A DNA stretch of 43,428 nt from assembly GCA_910587295.1 (NCBI GenBank), contig CAJULP010000072.1, forward strand, positions 1-43,428, written 5' to 3'. Origin of the DNA: an uncultured Lachnospiraceae bacterium. GTDB lineage: Bacteria; Bacillota; Clostridia; Lachnospirales; Lachnospiraceae. The position numbers were made by a program, and so were the translations under genes. This document shows positions 8,758 through 16,713 of this stretch, one piece after another. The notes under the pieces are model-generated. The model saw only the letters and a list, made by a program, of their open reading frames with translations. It ran no database searches and was not told the DNA's origin. The stretch's first letter is position 1; each line of letters starts with the position of its first letter.

Positions 8758-9195
8758 CTACAGCCCCAGTTTTTCCTTCAGTCCAGGAACATATTGCCTG
8801 GAAATCATCAGCTTTTCCCCGTTTTTCATATTTGCCTCAAACCTGCCGCCAAGAGCCGTGGCAAAGCTTTTCACTTTGGAAAGGTTCAGCAGTACGGATT
8901 TTGACGCCCGGAAAAAATCCGTTCCCCCCAGCCTCTCTTCCAGCTCATAAAGTTTATATCTGGTCTCAAAAACCTCCCGTTCCCCATATAGGAACACCCG
9001 GTTATCCACTGCCTCAAAATAATAGATCTCCTTGGGCTGGATCTGCATGATCTGCCCGTTTCTGGTGCCGATAAGCCGCTCCTGCCCCGCCTTGACTGTG
9101 CGGATCATCCTCATCAGGTGCTCATCCATCTGCCGGCACTTTATGATGATCTCCTCCTCTTCCCCTTCCGGGCAGTCTATGATCGTGATCTTCAT
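8758..9195 (-). CDS. LytTR-domain DNA-binding regulator
   Basis: A 145-aa transcription factor consisting of a short N-terminal segment (1-45) and a LytTR DNA-binding domain (about 46-145). The LytTR domain is recognisable from IQPKEIYYFEAVDNRVFLYG, YKLYELEERL, FFRASKSVLLNLSKVKSF and the terminal ISRQYVPGLKEKLG. There is no receiver domain, so it is not a conventional two-component regulator. It lies 26 bp after the permease gene, with AGGAGA seven bases before the ATG. It probably controls its own operon with the ABC exporter, and candidate sites lie at 11193-11227. Confidence 0.9.
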   Translation of the reverse strand: MKITIIDCPEGEEEEIIIKCRQMDEHLMRMIRTVKAGQERLIGTRNGQIMQIQPKEIYYFEAVDNRVFLYGEREVFETRYKLYELEERLGGTDFFRASKSVLLNLSKVKSFATALGGRFEANMKNGEKLMISRQYVPGLKEKLGL

Positions 9196-9221
9196 ACCTT
9201 CTCCTATTTTCCGTCTCCGCT

Positions 9222-10136
9222 CTATCGGTCATGGAGCCGCCGCCTTTTCATAATCATGGCAGAAGCCGCCACTGCTATGATACCATATCCCAGGAGAAGT
9301 GCAACCTGCTGCCAAAGCTTTGCCTTTCCATTCCCCACCATGACCGTAACGCCCATCTGCTCTCGAAAAATATCCTTCGCCGCCTCCGGCAGTCCAAAAA
9401 AGGTTTCTTCCAGTGCATCCTGAATGCAGATCTCCCGCATGATTGCCGCTCCGTGCAGCACCGGAAGGCACTTTAATGCCTTCATTACACCGTCCGGCAG
9501 CATGGAGACCGGCAGGTAGATTGCACCCACAAATCCTACCAGCGTTCCCACGATGGACTGCAGGCCTCCCCATGCACTGTTGCTGTGGACAAGCAGGGCA
9601 GATAAATAAGAAAGAGCCGCATACACAAATGCATTCAACAAGATCATCCCCGTAAGCTTCCACAAAGAATCCGCCGGAAGCAGAGGATGGGAGCAAAAGA
9701 CCATGTAGACCTCCCCCGCCGCCAATGTAAAAAGGCTCATCACGGCGCCCGCAAACCATGCGGCGCCAATATAACCAAGGGCAATCTTAATCCGCTTTAC
9801 CGGAGCAACGTACAGGCTGACCAGTTTGTGGGATACTTCATCCTCCACCATCTTCCCGGTCACCGTAAGGGTCACCGTCACTGTGTTTACCACCAGGATC
9901 CCTGCCAGCGTCCACATCTGGATCAGGTATGTTGCATTGGCTTTATCCGCCGCCTGATCCCGCACACCGCCAAACTCTTCCAGCGCATATACCACATTTT
10001 CACTATTCATATTTCCTAAAAAGATGACCATCAGCGCCAGTACGATCAACATGGACATCAGCGAAAAAAACACCGCCGTATAATCCCTGAAATACAAAAG
10101 TATATTTCTCCGCAATAAATAGAATATTTCTCTCAT
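9222..10136 (-). CDS. ABC-2 type exporter permease
   Basis: A 304-aa integral membrane protein with six predicted segments, starting MREIFYLLRRNILLYFRD followed by a first TM at about 20-44. Later segments lie near 95-118, 140-163, 173-197, 205-228 and 277-297. The layout is that of ABC-2 permeases in drug, lantibiotic or polyketide exporters. The start is set by AAGGAGA eight bases before the ATG at 10136; a longer reading to 10166 would overlap the ATPase gene. It pairs with the ATPase 16 bp upstream. The substrate is unknown. A periplasm-like loop of about 45 residues follows the first TM. Confidence 0.88.
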   Translation of the reverse strand: MREIFYLLRRNILLYFRDYTAVFFSLMSMLIVLALMVIFLGNMNSENVVYALEEFGGVRDQAADKANATYLIQMWTLAGILVVNTVTVTLTVTGKMVEDEVSHKLVSLYVAPVKRIKIALGYIGAAWFAGAVMSLFTLAAGEVYMVFCSHPLLPADSLWKLTGMILLNAFVYAALSYLSALLVHSNSAWGGLQSIVGTLVGFVGAIYLPVSMLPDGVMKALKCLPVLHGAAIMREICIQDALEETFFGLPEAAKDIFREQMGVTVMVGNGKAKLWQQVALLLGYGIIAVAASAMIMKRRRLHDR

Positions 10137-10152
10137 TTTTATATTCTCCTTC

Positions 10153-11079
10153 TTACGCCTGGGCAAGTTTTTTGCCGGTCACATTTAAAAACACATCATC
10201 CATAGAACCCTGCACCACCTCAAACCCGCCAATCCACTCTTTTACCTCATTTAAAATCGGAAGGGCCTCCATACTCCCCGGCAGATCCACCACCAGAAAT
10301 TCTTCCCGTTTCCGAAACCCTGCTTTTTTCCCTGTAAGATACAATCTCAATTCTTCCGCCGTCTCCTTTTTAGGGATCAGCTTCAATTTATCCTTTGCAT
10401 AAGTCTCCTTCAGGGAAAAAGGCGTACCATACTCCCGTAAAACGCCTCCGTCAATGATCGCTATATGGGATGCTCTGGCCGCTTCTTCCATGTAATGGGT
10501 GGTAAGGAAAATAGTCATCTTCTCTTCCCTTCGAAGCCTGTCGAGGCACTGCCAGACCTTTTTCCGGGTTGCCGGATCAAGCCCGGTGGTGGGCTCGTCA
10601 AGGAACATGACCTTTGGCGCGTTCACCAGCGCCCTTGCGATCTCACACCGTCTTTTTTGTCCGCCGGAAAGCTTTTCATACCTTCTGCCGTACACCTCCG
10701 TCAGTTCCAATATCTCACAGATCCTTGCAATGTTCTCCTTCAGCTTTTTGCCGTTTTTTTCGTACAAAGCGCCCCTTGTCAAAAGATTTTCCTTTACCGT
10801 GAGCAGTCCGTCCAGACAATTGTTTTGATAGACCACCCCGATCCGTTTCCGGATCTCCTCATTTTCCCTGCCTGCCTTCAGGCCGCATACCGTGATTTCT
10901 CCTTCCGTTGGCGGCAGTACCGTGCAAAGCATGTTAATGGTAGTAGATTTTCCGGCGCCGTTAATGCCTAAAAAACCGAACAGCTCCCCCTGCCCTACTT
11001 CAAAACTGATATCATCTACCGCCTTTACGCTGCCATAATATTTTTTAAGGCCTTTCACCTCAATGACCCTGTCCGTCAT
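10153..11079 (-). CDS. ABC exporter ATP-binding protein
   Basis: A 308-aa ATPase of the DrrA/CcmA-like group that powers the adjacent ABC-2 permease. It shows Walker A GINGAGKST (about 38-46), a Q-loop in VVYQNN, the signature LSGGQKRR, Walker B VMFLDEPTTGLDP and the switch His in LTTHYMEEA. The C-terminal 80 residues form the extra domain typical of DrrA-type proteins. GGAAGGAGA lies upstream of the ATG. First gene of a four-gene operon (ATPase, permease, LytTR, DUF3021). It might export an antimicrobial, or give self-protection against one. Confidence 0.94.
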   Translation of the reverse strand: MTDRVIEVKGLKKYYGSVKAVDDISFEVGQGELFGFLGINGAGKSTTINMLCTVLPPTEGEITVCGLKAGRENEEIRKRIGVVYQNNCLDGLLTVKENLLTRGALYEKNGKKLKENIARICEILELTEVYGRRYEKLSGGQKRRCEIARALVNAPKVMFLDEPTTGLDPATRKKVWQCLDRLRREEKMTIFLTTHYMEEAARASHIAIIDGGVLREYGTPFSLKETYAKDKLKLIPKKETAEELRLYLTGKKAGFRKREEFLVVDLPGSMEALPILNEVKEWIGGFEVVQGSMDDVFLNVTGKKLAQA

Positions 11080-11121
11080 CCAGCCTCTCCTTCCCCCTTA
11101 CCCCGGCGTCCTTTCCCGGCA

Positions 11122-11227
11122 GGTAAGATCCCTTCTGTCTTTTTCTATCTTCATACTACGCAAAAAGGCATCCTGCCGCAATAGCACATGCGGTAAGATG
11201 CCTTGAAAGGGATGTAAGATACCTTAC
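11122..11227 (-). promoter_or_regulatory. Promoter with repeated GTAAGAT boxes ahead of the ABC/LytTR operon
   Basis: On the minus strand a -35-like TTGCGG (11181-11176) and a -10-like TAGTAT (11158-11153) are 17 bp apart. Directly upstream lie two direct repeats, AAGGCATCTTAC (11204-11193) and AAGGTATCTTAC (11225-11214), exactly 21 bp apart. A further GGTAAGATC copy is at 11122-11130. The 21-bp phase matches paired LytTR half-sites. The match to any known LytTR consensus is not demonstrated. Confidence 0.5.
11162..11204 (-). terminator. Possible terminator of the sulfatase 1 gene
   Basis: AAGGCATC (11165-11172) and GATGCCTT (11197-11204) pair. The inner TGCCGCA/TGCGGTA extends the stem with one mismatch and one G-U pair. 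The minus-strand RNA then reads UUUUU. It lies about 37 bases past the sulfatase stop and overlaps the proposed downstream promoter boxes. Confidence 0.55.
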
Positions 11228-11240
11228 AGGGAAGGTAACA

Positions 11241-12602
11241 TTATCCCAGCCTGATGACCGGTCTTACGCCTTCCGCTTTTTCAATCTCATCCAAAAGCTG
11301 TCCGGAAAGTTCTTCCCTTATCTTTTTATATTCCGGGTCATACACCAGATTTTCCAATTCGTACGGATCCTTTTTCAAGTCGTACAAAAAGTCCTCTTCA
11401 TAGCAGCTGCTGCTTCCTTCCTGCCAGCCGTCAGAGTCCGGGGCATACACGCTGTAAAGATAATCTTCCGTGCGGATGCACCTGCCGGTACGGCTTTCAC
11501 TGATCTGCGCAAAAATCCGGTTTGCCCTGTGGGCCGTGTTCCCATCGGCGATCTCCTTTAAATTTTCCCCGATCATCCGGTTACCGATATCCAGACCGGC
11601 CATGGCTAGGAAGGTTTTCGGAAGACTGGCCGTGCTCACCAGATCTCTGACCCTCTTTCCTCCCCGAAACCCCGGTCCTTTTATCACAAGGGGCACTTTC
11701 AGGCTGGAATCATGACAGGAACGTTTATAGTCATCCGCCCCCGTAAGATGCTCGTCTTTATTTCTTGTCTTAAAGTGGGAACCATGGTCTGACGCGTAAA
11801 CAATGACTGTATTGTCATAAAGGCCTTTTTCCTTTAATTTTCCGATGACGCGCCCCAGATTATCATCCAGGCTTTTACAGCACCCCAAATAATCCGGGTA
11901 CATTTCGCCGGCATTCCCGCCAAGGGCCTTTAGATCTTCCGGCAGATCGTAATTGGCAAACCGCTCCTTAGAGCCCTCCGGCCCTTCATAGCGGCCTCTG
12001 TCGTTTTGGTGGTGGGGCTCAATATGCGATATCGTCAGAAAGAACGGCTTTTCCCCCTTATACTGGTCCAGATATTCCATGGCAAAATCCGTAATGCAGT
12101 CGGCCCGGTATCCCTTAAATTCTCTTTTTTGCATATTTTCATCAAAAACATACCCGTCATATCCATGAGAAGTAGCTTCCAAAACATCTGAAACCCGCCA
12201 AAATCCCCGGTATCCGCCCCGCCGTGACTGCGGGATAGCGCTTGTCTCATAGTCGATGACAGGCGGATCCGTATAATTTTCCCTGTAACTTGCCAAATGC
12301 CATTTCCCTACATAGGCATTATCATATCCTTCTTCCTCCATGTAATCCGCCAGAGTTTTGATATCCTCCGGAAGCGGCTGGCCGTTCCGGCAGCAGTTAA
12401 TCTCCGTCGGGTAACGGCCTGTCTGGAAAAGCGCTCTGCACGGGCCGCATACCGGCTGGGCTGTAAAAGCGTTCTCAAACAAGACCCCTTCCGCAGCCAG
12501 ACGGTCCAAATTAGGGCTGATATCTAACTTTTGCCCATAACATCCCAGTGTGTCCGCGCGCTGTTGGTCGGTAAAGTAAAACAGAATATTTGGTTTGTCC
12601 AT
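11241..12602 (-). CDS. Cytoplasmic Cys-type sulfatase 1
   Basis: A 453-aa sulfatase of the alkaline-phosphatase superfamily. It hydrolyses sulfate esters, probably on sugars. The N-terminus PNILFYFTDQQRADTLGCYG carries the first metal ligands. The modification motif is Cys52-Gly-Pro-Cys-Arg56 followed by ALFQTGRYP, so Cys52 should become formylglycine. GKWHL (about 98-102) and the metal motif YASDHGSHF (about 268-276) are present. There is no signal peptide, so the enzyme should be cytoplasmic. Cys-type enzymes in anaerobes need the anSME radical enzyme, encoded at 16714. The gene stands alone with its own promoter rather than in the main sulfatase operon. The exact sulfated substrate is unknown. 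Confidence 0.93.
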   Translation of the reverse strand: MDKPNILFYFTDQQRADTLGCYGQKLDISPNLDRLAAEGVLFENAFTAQPVCGPCRALFQTGRYPTEINCCRNGQPLPEDIKTLADYMEEEGYDNAYVGKWHLASYRENYTDPPVIDYETSAIPQSRRGGYRGFWRVSDVLEATSHGYDGYVFDENMQKREFKGYRADCITDFAMEYLDQYKGEKPFFLTISHIEPHHQNDRGRYEGPEGSKERFANYDLPEDLKALGGNAGEMYPDYLGCCKSLDDNLGRVIGKLKEKGLYDNTVIVYASDHGSHFKTRNKDEHLTGADDYKRSCHDSSLKVPLVIKGPGFRGGKRVRDLVSTASLPKTFLAMAGLDIGNRMIGENLKEIADGNTAHRANRIFAQISESRTGRCIRTEDYLYSVYAPDSDGWQEGSSSCYEEDFLYDLKKDPYELENLVYDPEYKKIREELSGQLLDEIEKAEGVRPVIRLG

Positions 12603-12646
12603 AAAATACCATATCCTTTCTATGATGGTTGTTTCCCTTAGTTTTC

Positions 12647-12676
12647 ATTGTACAGGGAATCTTGGATATTTGTCAA
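12647..12676 (-). promoter_or_regulatory. Sigma-A promoter for sulfatase 1
   Basis: Minus-strand TTGACA (12676-12671), an 18-bp spacer and TACAAT (12652-12647). The start codon is at 12602 with AAAGGA upstream. Confidence 0.65.
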
Positions 12677-12739
12677 AGAAAAACATCTCTCCATTGTTCC
12701 CCGCCTCAAAAAATCCAAATATGTTATATTGAACCATTA

Positions 12740-12768
12740 TTGACTTTAAATCAAGAATCATATATACT
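12740..12768 (+). promoter_or_regulatory. Sigma-A promoter for the AAA/PD-(D/E)XK gene
   Basis: TTGACT (12740-12745), a 17-bp spacer and TATACT (12763-12768) are followed by AGAAGGAG just before the start codon at 12799. It is divergent from the sulfatase 1 promoter. Confidence 0.65.
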
Positions 12769-12798
12769 TTAAATATAAGACAGAAGGAGCATCGGCAC

Positions 12799-14565
12799 AT
12801 GAAAAGAGCAATCAGTATCGGAAATCAGGATTTTGAAAAAATTAGAGTGAATAACTATTTTTATGTGGATAAGACCGACTTTATAAGGCAATGGTGGGAA
12901 TCTGCAGATGACGTGACATTGATCACCCGGCCAAGGCGCTTTGGAAAGACCCTGAATATGAACATGCTGGAAAAATTCTTTTCCGTCAATTATGCCGGGC
13001 GAAACGATCTATTTGAAGGGCTTTCCATTTGGTATGAAAAATCTCCTGACGGAGATTACAAATATCGTAAACTGCAGGGAACTTGTCCGGTCCTGTTCCT
13101 AAGTTTTGCGGATGTAAAAGAAACCTCTTTTGAACAGGCGCGGAAAAAAATATGCCGGATCATTAAAGAACTTTATAATCAATTCTATTTCTTGGTGGAA
13201 TCTGATTCATTAAATGAAAACGAGAAAAAAGATTTTACCCATATATCAGTTGACATGGAAGACAACGAAGCCTCCTTTTCCCTAAAGGCATTGTCCGGTT
13301 ATCTTTCCCATTTTTATGGCAGAAAAGTTCTCATCTTACTGGATGAATACGACACTCCCGTGCAGGAAGCCTATATAAGCGGCTATTTCAAAGAAATGGT
13401 GCGGTTTATCAGAAACCTCTTCAATGCCACCTTTAAGACAAACCCGTACCTGGATCGGGCTATTATGACCGGTATCACCAGGATAAGCAAGGAATCTATT
13501 TTTTCCGACTTAAACAACCTTGAAGTAGTGACTACCACTTCTGATAAATATGCGGACTGTTTTGGTTTTACAGAAAAAGAAGTTTTTAGTGCTCTGGATG
13601 AATTTGACCTGTCTGGGCAGAAACTTCTGGTTAAAAGCTGGTATGACGGTTTTACCTTTGGAAACAAAACAGATATTTATAACCCATGGTCCATCATCAA
13701 CTTTCTTGACAAAAAAAAGCCTGGAGCTTACTGGGCAAACACCAGCGCCAACAGCCTTGCCGGAGCACTAATCCAGAAGGGAAGCTCTGGAATAAAGAAA
13801 ACCTTTGAACATTTACTACAGGGAAGATCTTTCCATACCGAAATTGATGAGCAGATCGTATTTGACTCACTGGATGATAATGAACCCGCCATCTGGAGCC
13901 TGTTACTTGCCAGCGGCTACCTAAGGGTCAAAAAGTATGAGCCGCAATTTCAGGAATCAGGGGAAATACAGGGAGATTATGAATTGGAACTGACCAATTC
14001 CGAAGTCAGATCCATGTTCCGGGGCATGGTTCGAAAATGGTTTGGCAGCATAAAAACCGATTACAATAACTTCATCAAAGCACTTTTACTTGATGACTTA
14101 AAGGCAATGAATACCTATATGAACAAAGTAACTTCGGAAATGTTTAGCAGCTTTGATTCGGGTACAAAGCCCTCCGGAAAAGAACCAGAGCGTTTTTACC
14201 ACGGATTTGTGCTGGGGTTGATGGTGGAGTTATCTGACCAGTATGCAATCATGTCTAACCGTGAAAGCGGATTTGGGCGGTATGACGTGATGCTGGAACC
14301 AAAGGCAGCACCTCTTTCCCCAAAAAGTAATGCCATCAAAGATCTTTATAACACAAATGATGCCATAATCATAGAATTTAAAGTGCAGGACGAGGACGAA
14401 AAAGAGCTTTCCGACACAGTACAAGATGCCCTTAAACAGATAGAAGAAAAAAATTATCAGGCAGCCCTTACCGCAAAAGGCATCCCGGAAGAACGTATCC
14501 GCAAATACGGATTTGCTTTCCGCGGGAAAAAGGTGCTGATCGGCAGCGCATCCAATCCTAAGTAA
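12799..14565 (+). CDS. AAA-like ATPase with C-terminal PD-(D/E)XK nuclease fold (DUF1703 type)
   Basis: A 588-aa protein of the AAA-ATPase_like/PDDEXK_9 family, common in Bacteroidetes and Clostridia. The N-terminus (GNQDFEKIRVNNYFYVDKTDFI) is the family signature. Walker A is RPRRFGKT (44-51) and Walker B is VLILLDEYDTPV (about 170-180). The C-terminal nuclease fold has Asp496 in GRYDVML and Glu526-Phe-Lys528 in IIEFK, spaced as expected for a D...ExK active site. All key residues are present, so it looks intact. The function of the family is not established; roles in mobile elements, defence or addiction have been suggested. It is the only plus-strand gene between sulfatase 1 and the LysR gene, and it ends convergently 10 bp from the latter. 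Confidence 0.9.
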   Translation: MKRAISIGNQDFEKIRVNNYFYVDKTDFIRQWWESADDVTLITRPRRFGKTLNMNMLEKFFSVNYAGRNDLFEGLSIWYEKSPDGDYKYRKLQGTCPVLFLSFADVKETSFEQARKKICRIIKELYNQFYFLVESDSLNENEKKDFTHISVDMEDNEASFSLKALSGYLSHFYGRKVLILLDEYDTPVQEAYISGYFKEMVRFIRNLFNATFKTNPYLDRAIMTGITRISKESIFSDLNNLEVVTTTSDKYADCFGFTEKEVFSALDEFDLSGQKLLVKSWYDGFTFGNKTDIYNPWSIINFLDKKKPGAYWANTSANSLAGALIQKGSSGIKKTFEHLLQGRSFHTEIDEQIVFDSLDDNEPAIWSLLLASGYLRVKKYEPQFQESGEIQGDYELELTNSEVRSMFRGMVRKWFGSIKTDYNNFIKALLLDDLKAMNTYMNKVTSEMFSSFDSGTKPSGKEPERFYHGFVLGLMVELSDQYAIMSNRESGFGRYDVMLEPKAAPLSPKSNAIKDLYNTNDAIIIEFKVQDEDEKELSDTVQDALKQIEEKNYQAALTAKGIPEERIRKYGFAFRGKKVLIGSASNPK

Positions 14566-14575
14566 TGATTCATTT

Positions 14576-15445
14576 TCACCCTTTTACGATATCCAAAAAC
14601 GCCTGCATAGCCTTTGTCAAAAATTTATTTTCATGCCACACCGCATAATTTTCCCTGACAAAGTCATCCCCTTCCATTTCACGTACCGCCACTGCCCCCT
14701 CCCCGGCAGGCTGTGCCGCCCACCGCTCCGGCAAAAAAGAAATGCCAAGGCCGCACCCCACCGCATGGATGAGCGCCTGGGGGTTGCAGCTTTCCATGGC
14801 AGGCTTTAGTTCCATATGATGGGAAAAGAAATAATGTTCCAGCAAAATTCTGGTAGTGCTTCCCTTTTCCCTAAGAAGCAGCGGATATCTTCCAAGGTCT
14901 GACGGGAGGATCTTCTTTTTTTGGGCTAATGCATGTCCGGGCGGGCAGATCAGTAACAGCCGGTCTTGGGCAAAAGGCTCTGCATGAAGCCCCGGCATAC
15001 TGACAATCCCCTCGATCAGGGCAAGATCGTACTGATTATTTGCCAGACCGCTTTGCAGAATATCCGCATTGGTGACCGTAGATACCACCTCCAATTTAGG
15101 ATACTGCCCCTGAAACCGCAGTAAAACCTCCGGCAGAAAAAACGTTCCCAGCGTATTAGTCGCGCCAACCCTTAACTTCCCTATCTCATCCCAATCCCGC
15201 AATTCATTTTCCATCCTGTCAAAGGCTTCCACAATATGCAAAGCATGGGCATAAAATTCCTCTCCGGCAGCCGTCCTGCCAAGCCGGCGGCCGATCCGCT
15301 CAAAAAGGCAGACCCCGTAATAGCGCTCCATTTCCCTGATTGCGCGGGTAACGGCAGGCTGTGTCATATGCAAAAGCTCCGCCGCCCTGGTTATACTTTC
15401 CGCAGTATAAACCTGGATAAAAATCTTCATGTGCCGAATCGTCAT
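14576..15445 (-). CDS. LysR-family transcriptional regulator
   Basis: A 289-aa regulator with an N-terminal winged helix-turn-helix (about 1-60, including ITRAAELLHMTQPAVTRAIREME) and a periplasmic-binding-protein-like effector domain (about 90-285). Two ATGs are adjacent. I chose the second (15445) because GGAGG is then six bases away instead of three. The gene is divergent from the CHR transporter/anSME operon, the classic arrangement for a LysR regulator of its neighbour. A dyad, ATATCA-N4-TGATAT, lies in the shared spacer. The effector is unknown; sulfate, another oxyanion or a sulfur compound would fit the context (inference). Confidence 0.93.
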   Translation of the reverse strand: MTIRHMKIFIQVYTAESITRAAELLHMTQPAVTRAIREMERYYGVCLFERIGRRLGRTAAGEEFYAHALHIVEAFDRMENELRDWDEIGKLRVGATNTLGTFFLPEVLLRFQGQYPKLEVVSTVTNADILQSGLANNQYDLALIEGIVSMPGLHAEPFAQDRLLLICPPGHALAQKKKILPSDLGRYPLLLREKGSTTRILLEHYFFSHHMELKPAMESCNPQALIHAVGCGLGISFLPERWAAQPAGEGAVAVREMEGDDFVRENYAVWHENKFLTKAMQAFLDIVKG

Positions 15446-15460
15446 CATAATCCTCCATTT

Positions 15461-15527
15461 ATATCAAAATTGATATGAATATAATAAAATAATATCATTT
15501 TAAACATATAGCTGCAAGGTCTATAAT
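15461..15527 (+). promoter_or_regulatory. LysR operator and CHR/anSME promoter
   Basis: The dyad ATATCA-AAAT-TGATAT (15461-15476) contains a T-N11-A LysR-type core. A second partial copy, ATATCATTTTAAACATAT, follows at about 15492-15509. The -10 TATAAT (15522-15527) has a TTTAAA -35-like element (15499-15504) at 17 bp spacing, overlapped by the second copy. Confidence 0.6.
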
Positions 15528-15569
15528 AAAGTCAGAGATAATCACCGTAACCATCCAGGAGGCAGGCAT

Positions 15570-16130
15570 ATGTCAAACAATAAATTATTGCGGCTTTTTC
15601 TAAGCATGTTATATATCAGCACCTTTACCTTTGGAGGCGGCTTTGTGATCATCACTTTCATGAAGCGGAAATTTGTAGACGAACTGCATTGGATCGATGA
15701 ACCGGAAATGTTAGACCTTGCCGCCCTGGCTCAGTCTTCTCCGGGTGCGATCGCCGTCAATGCCGCGATCCTTGTGGGCTGGCGGGTGGCCGGAGCTGCC
15801 GGGATTGTATCCGCCGTGATAGGAACCATCCTTCCCCCCATGATCATTCTGTCCGCTATCTCCTTCTTCTATGCGGCATTTGCCTCCAACCCATATGTGG
15901 CTCTCGTCCTTAAGGGGATGCAGGCAGGCGTTGCCGCCGTGATCTTTGACGTGGTATGCGGCCTTGGAAAACATGCTGTGGAAGAAAAGTCAGCCGCCAA
16001 TATCATCCTGATGGCGGCAGCCTTTCTTGCCACCTTTTTCCTGAAGATCAATGTCATCTATATCATTTTAGCCGCAGCGGTGTTTGGGATTTCCCGCGAG
16101 ATCTTCCAGCACAAGAAAGGACAGCCATGA
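15570..16130 (+). CDS. CHR (chromate-type) transporter, N-half subunit
   Basis: A 186-aa membrane protein of the chromate ion transporter family, a half-size member that works with a partner half. The conserved opening FTFGGGFVIITFMKRKFVDELHWID and AQSSPGAIAVNAAILVGWRVAG (about 50-71) match the CHR domain. Five to six hydrophobic segments are visible. CHR proteins move oxyanions, classically chromate out of the cell. In anaerobes the natural substrate is often unknown. It overlaps the next CHR gene by four bases (ATGA), so the two halves should be made together. Confidence 0.9.
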   Translation: MSNNKLLRLFLSMLYISTFTFGGGFVIITFMKRKFVDELHWIDEPEMLDLAALAQSSPGAIAVNAAILVGWRVAGAAGIVSAVIGTILPPMIILSAISFFYAAFASNPYVALVLKGMQAGVAAVIFDVVCGLGKHAVEEKSAANIILMAAAFLATFFLKINVIYIILAAAVFGISREIFQHKKGQP

Positions 16131-16684
16131 TCTATCTTCAATTATTTTTCAGTTTTCTTCAGGTAGGATTATTTAGCATCGGAGGCGGCTATGCCGCTAT
16201 GCCGCTGATCCAGAACCAGATTGTGGACACCCATTCGTGGATGACCATGAGCGAGTTTACGGACCTGATCACCATTGCGGAGATGACCCCCGGCCCCATT
16301 GCGGTCAATTCCGCAACCTTTGTGGGAATCCGCATTGCCGGGATTGCAGGAGCCATTACGGCAACCTTAGGGTGCATTTTCCCTTCCTTGATCATCGTGC
16401 CGCTGCTTGCCTATATTTATTACCATTACAAAGGCACTTCCGTGATCCAAAACGTGCTTTCCAGCCTGCGGCCCGCCGTGGTCGCACTGATCGCCTCAGC
16501 CGGGGTCTCCATCCTGCTCACCGTCCTTTTTGCAGAAAAAGAACTTGCGGCGGAACATGTCAACTGGGCCGGCGCCGCTATTTTTCTGGCGGCATTCGCG
16601 CTGCTTCGAAAGCTGAAATGGAACCCGGTGCTTGTCATGGCGTTATGCGGCATTTCCTATCTGGGAATCAATCTGATAATATGA
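16127..16684 (+). CDS. CHR (chromate-type) transporter, C-half subunit
   Basis: A 185-aa second CHR half. The conserved block GLFSIGGGYAAMPLIQNQIVD followed by AEMTPGPIAVNSATFVGIRIAG parallels the first subunit and carries the family PGP motif. The C-terminal half has three further hydrophobic segments. The start at 16127 overlaps the stop of the first gene; AAGAAAGG lies six bases upstream. It is followed after 29 bp by the anaerobic sulfatase maturase, so the three genes look like one operon. This placement suggests sulfate rather than chromate as the relevant ion, which is inference. Confidence 0.9.
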   Translation: MIYLQLFFSFLQVGLFSIGGGYAAMPLIQNQIVDTHSWMTMSEFTDLITIAEMTPGPIAVNSATFVGIRIAGIAGAITATLGCIFPSLIIVPLLAYIYYHYKGTSVIQNVLSSLRPAVVALIASAGVSILLTVLFAEKELAAEHVNWAGAAIFLAAFALLRKLKWNPVLVMALCGISYLGINLII

Positions 16685-16713
16685 TATGATAAAGAAAAAA
16701 GAGGAGAACGGCC

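Noticed and set aside
15570..16684. Broken full-length ChrA gene (frameshift)
   Set aside because: Two half-size CHR genes with ATGA overlap and separate ribosome sites are a known natural arrangement, and each carries its own conserved CHR motif.
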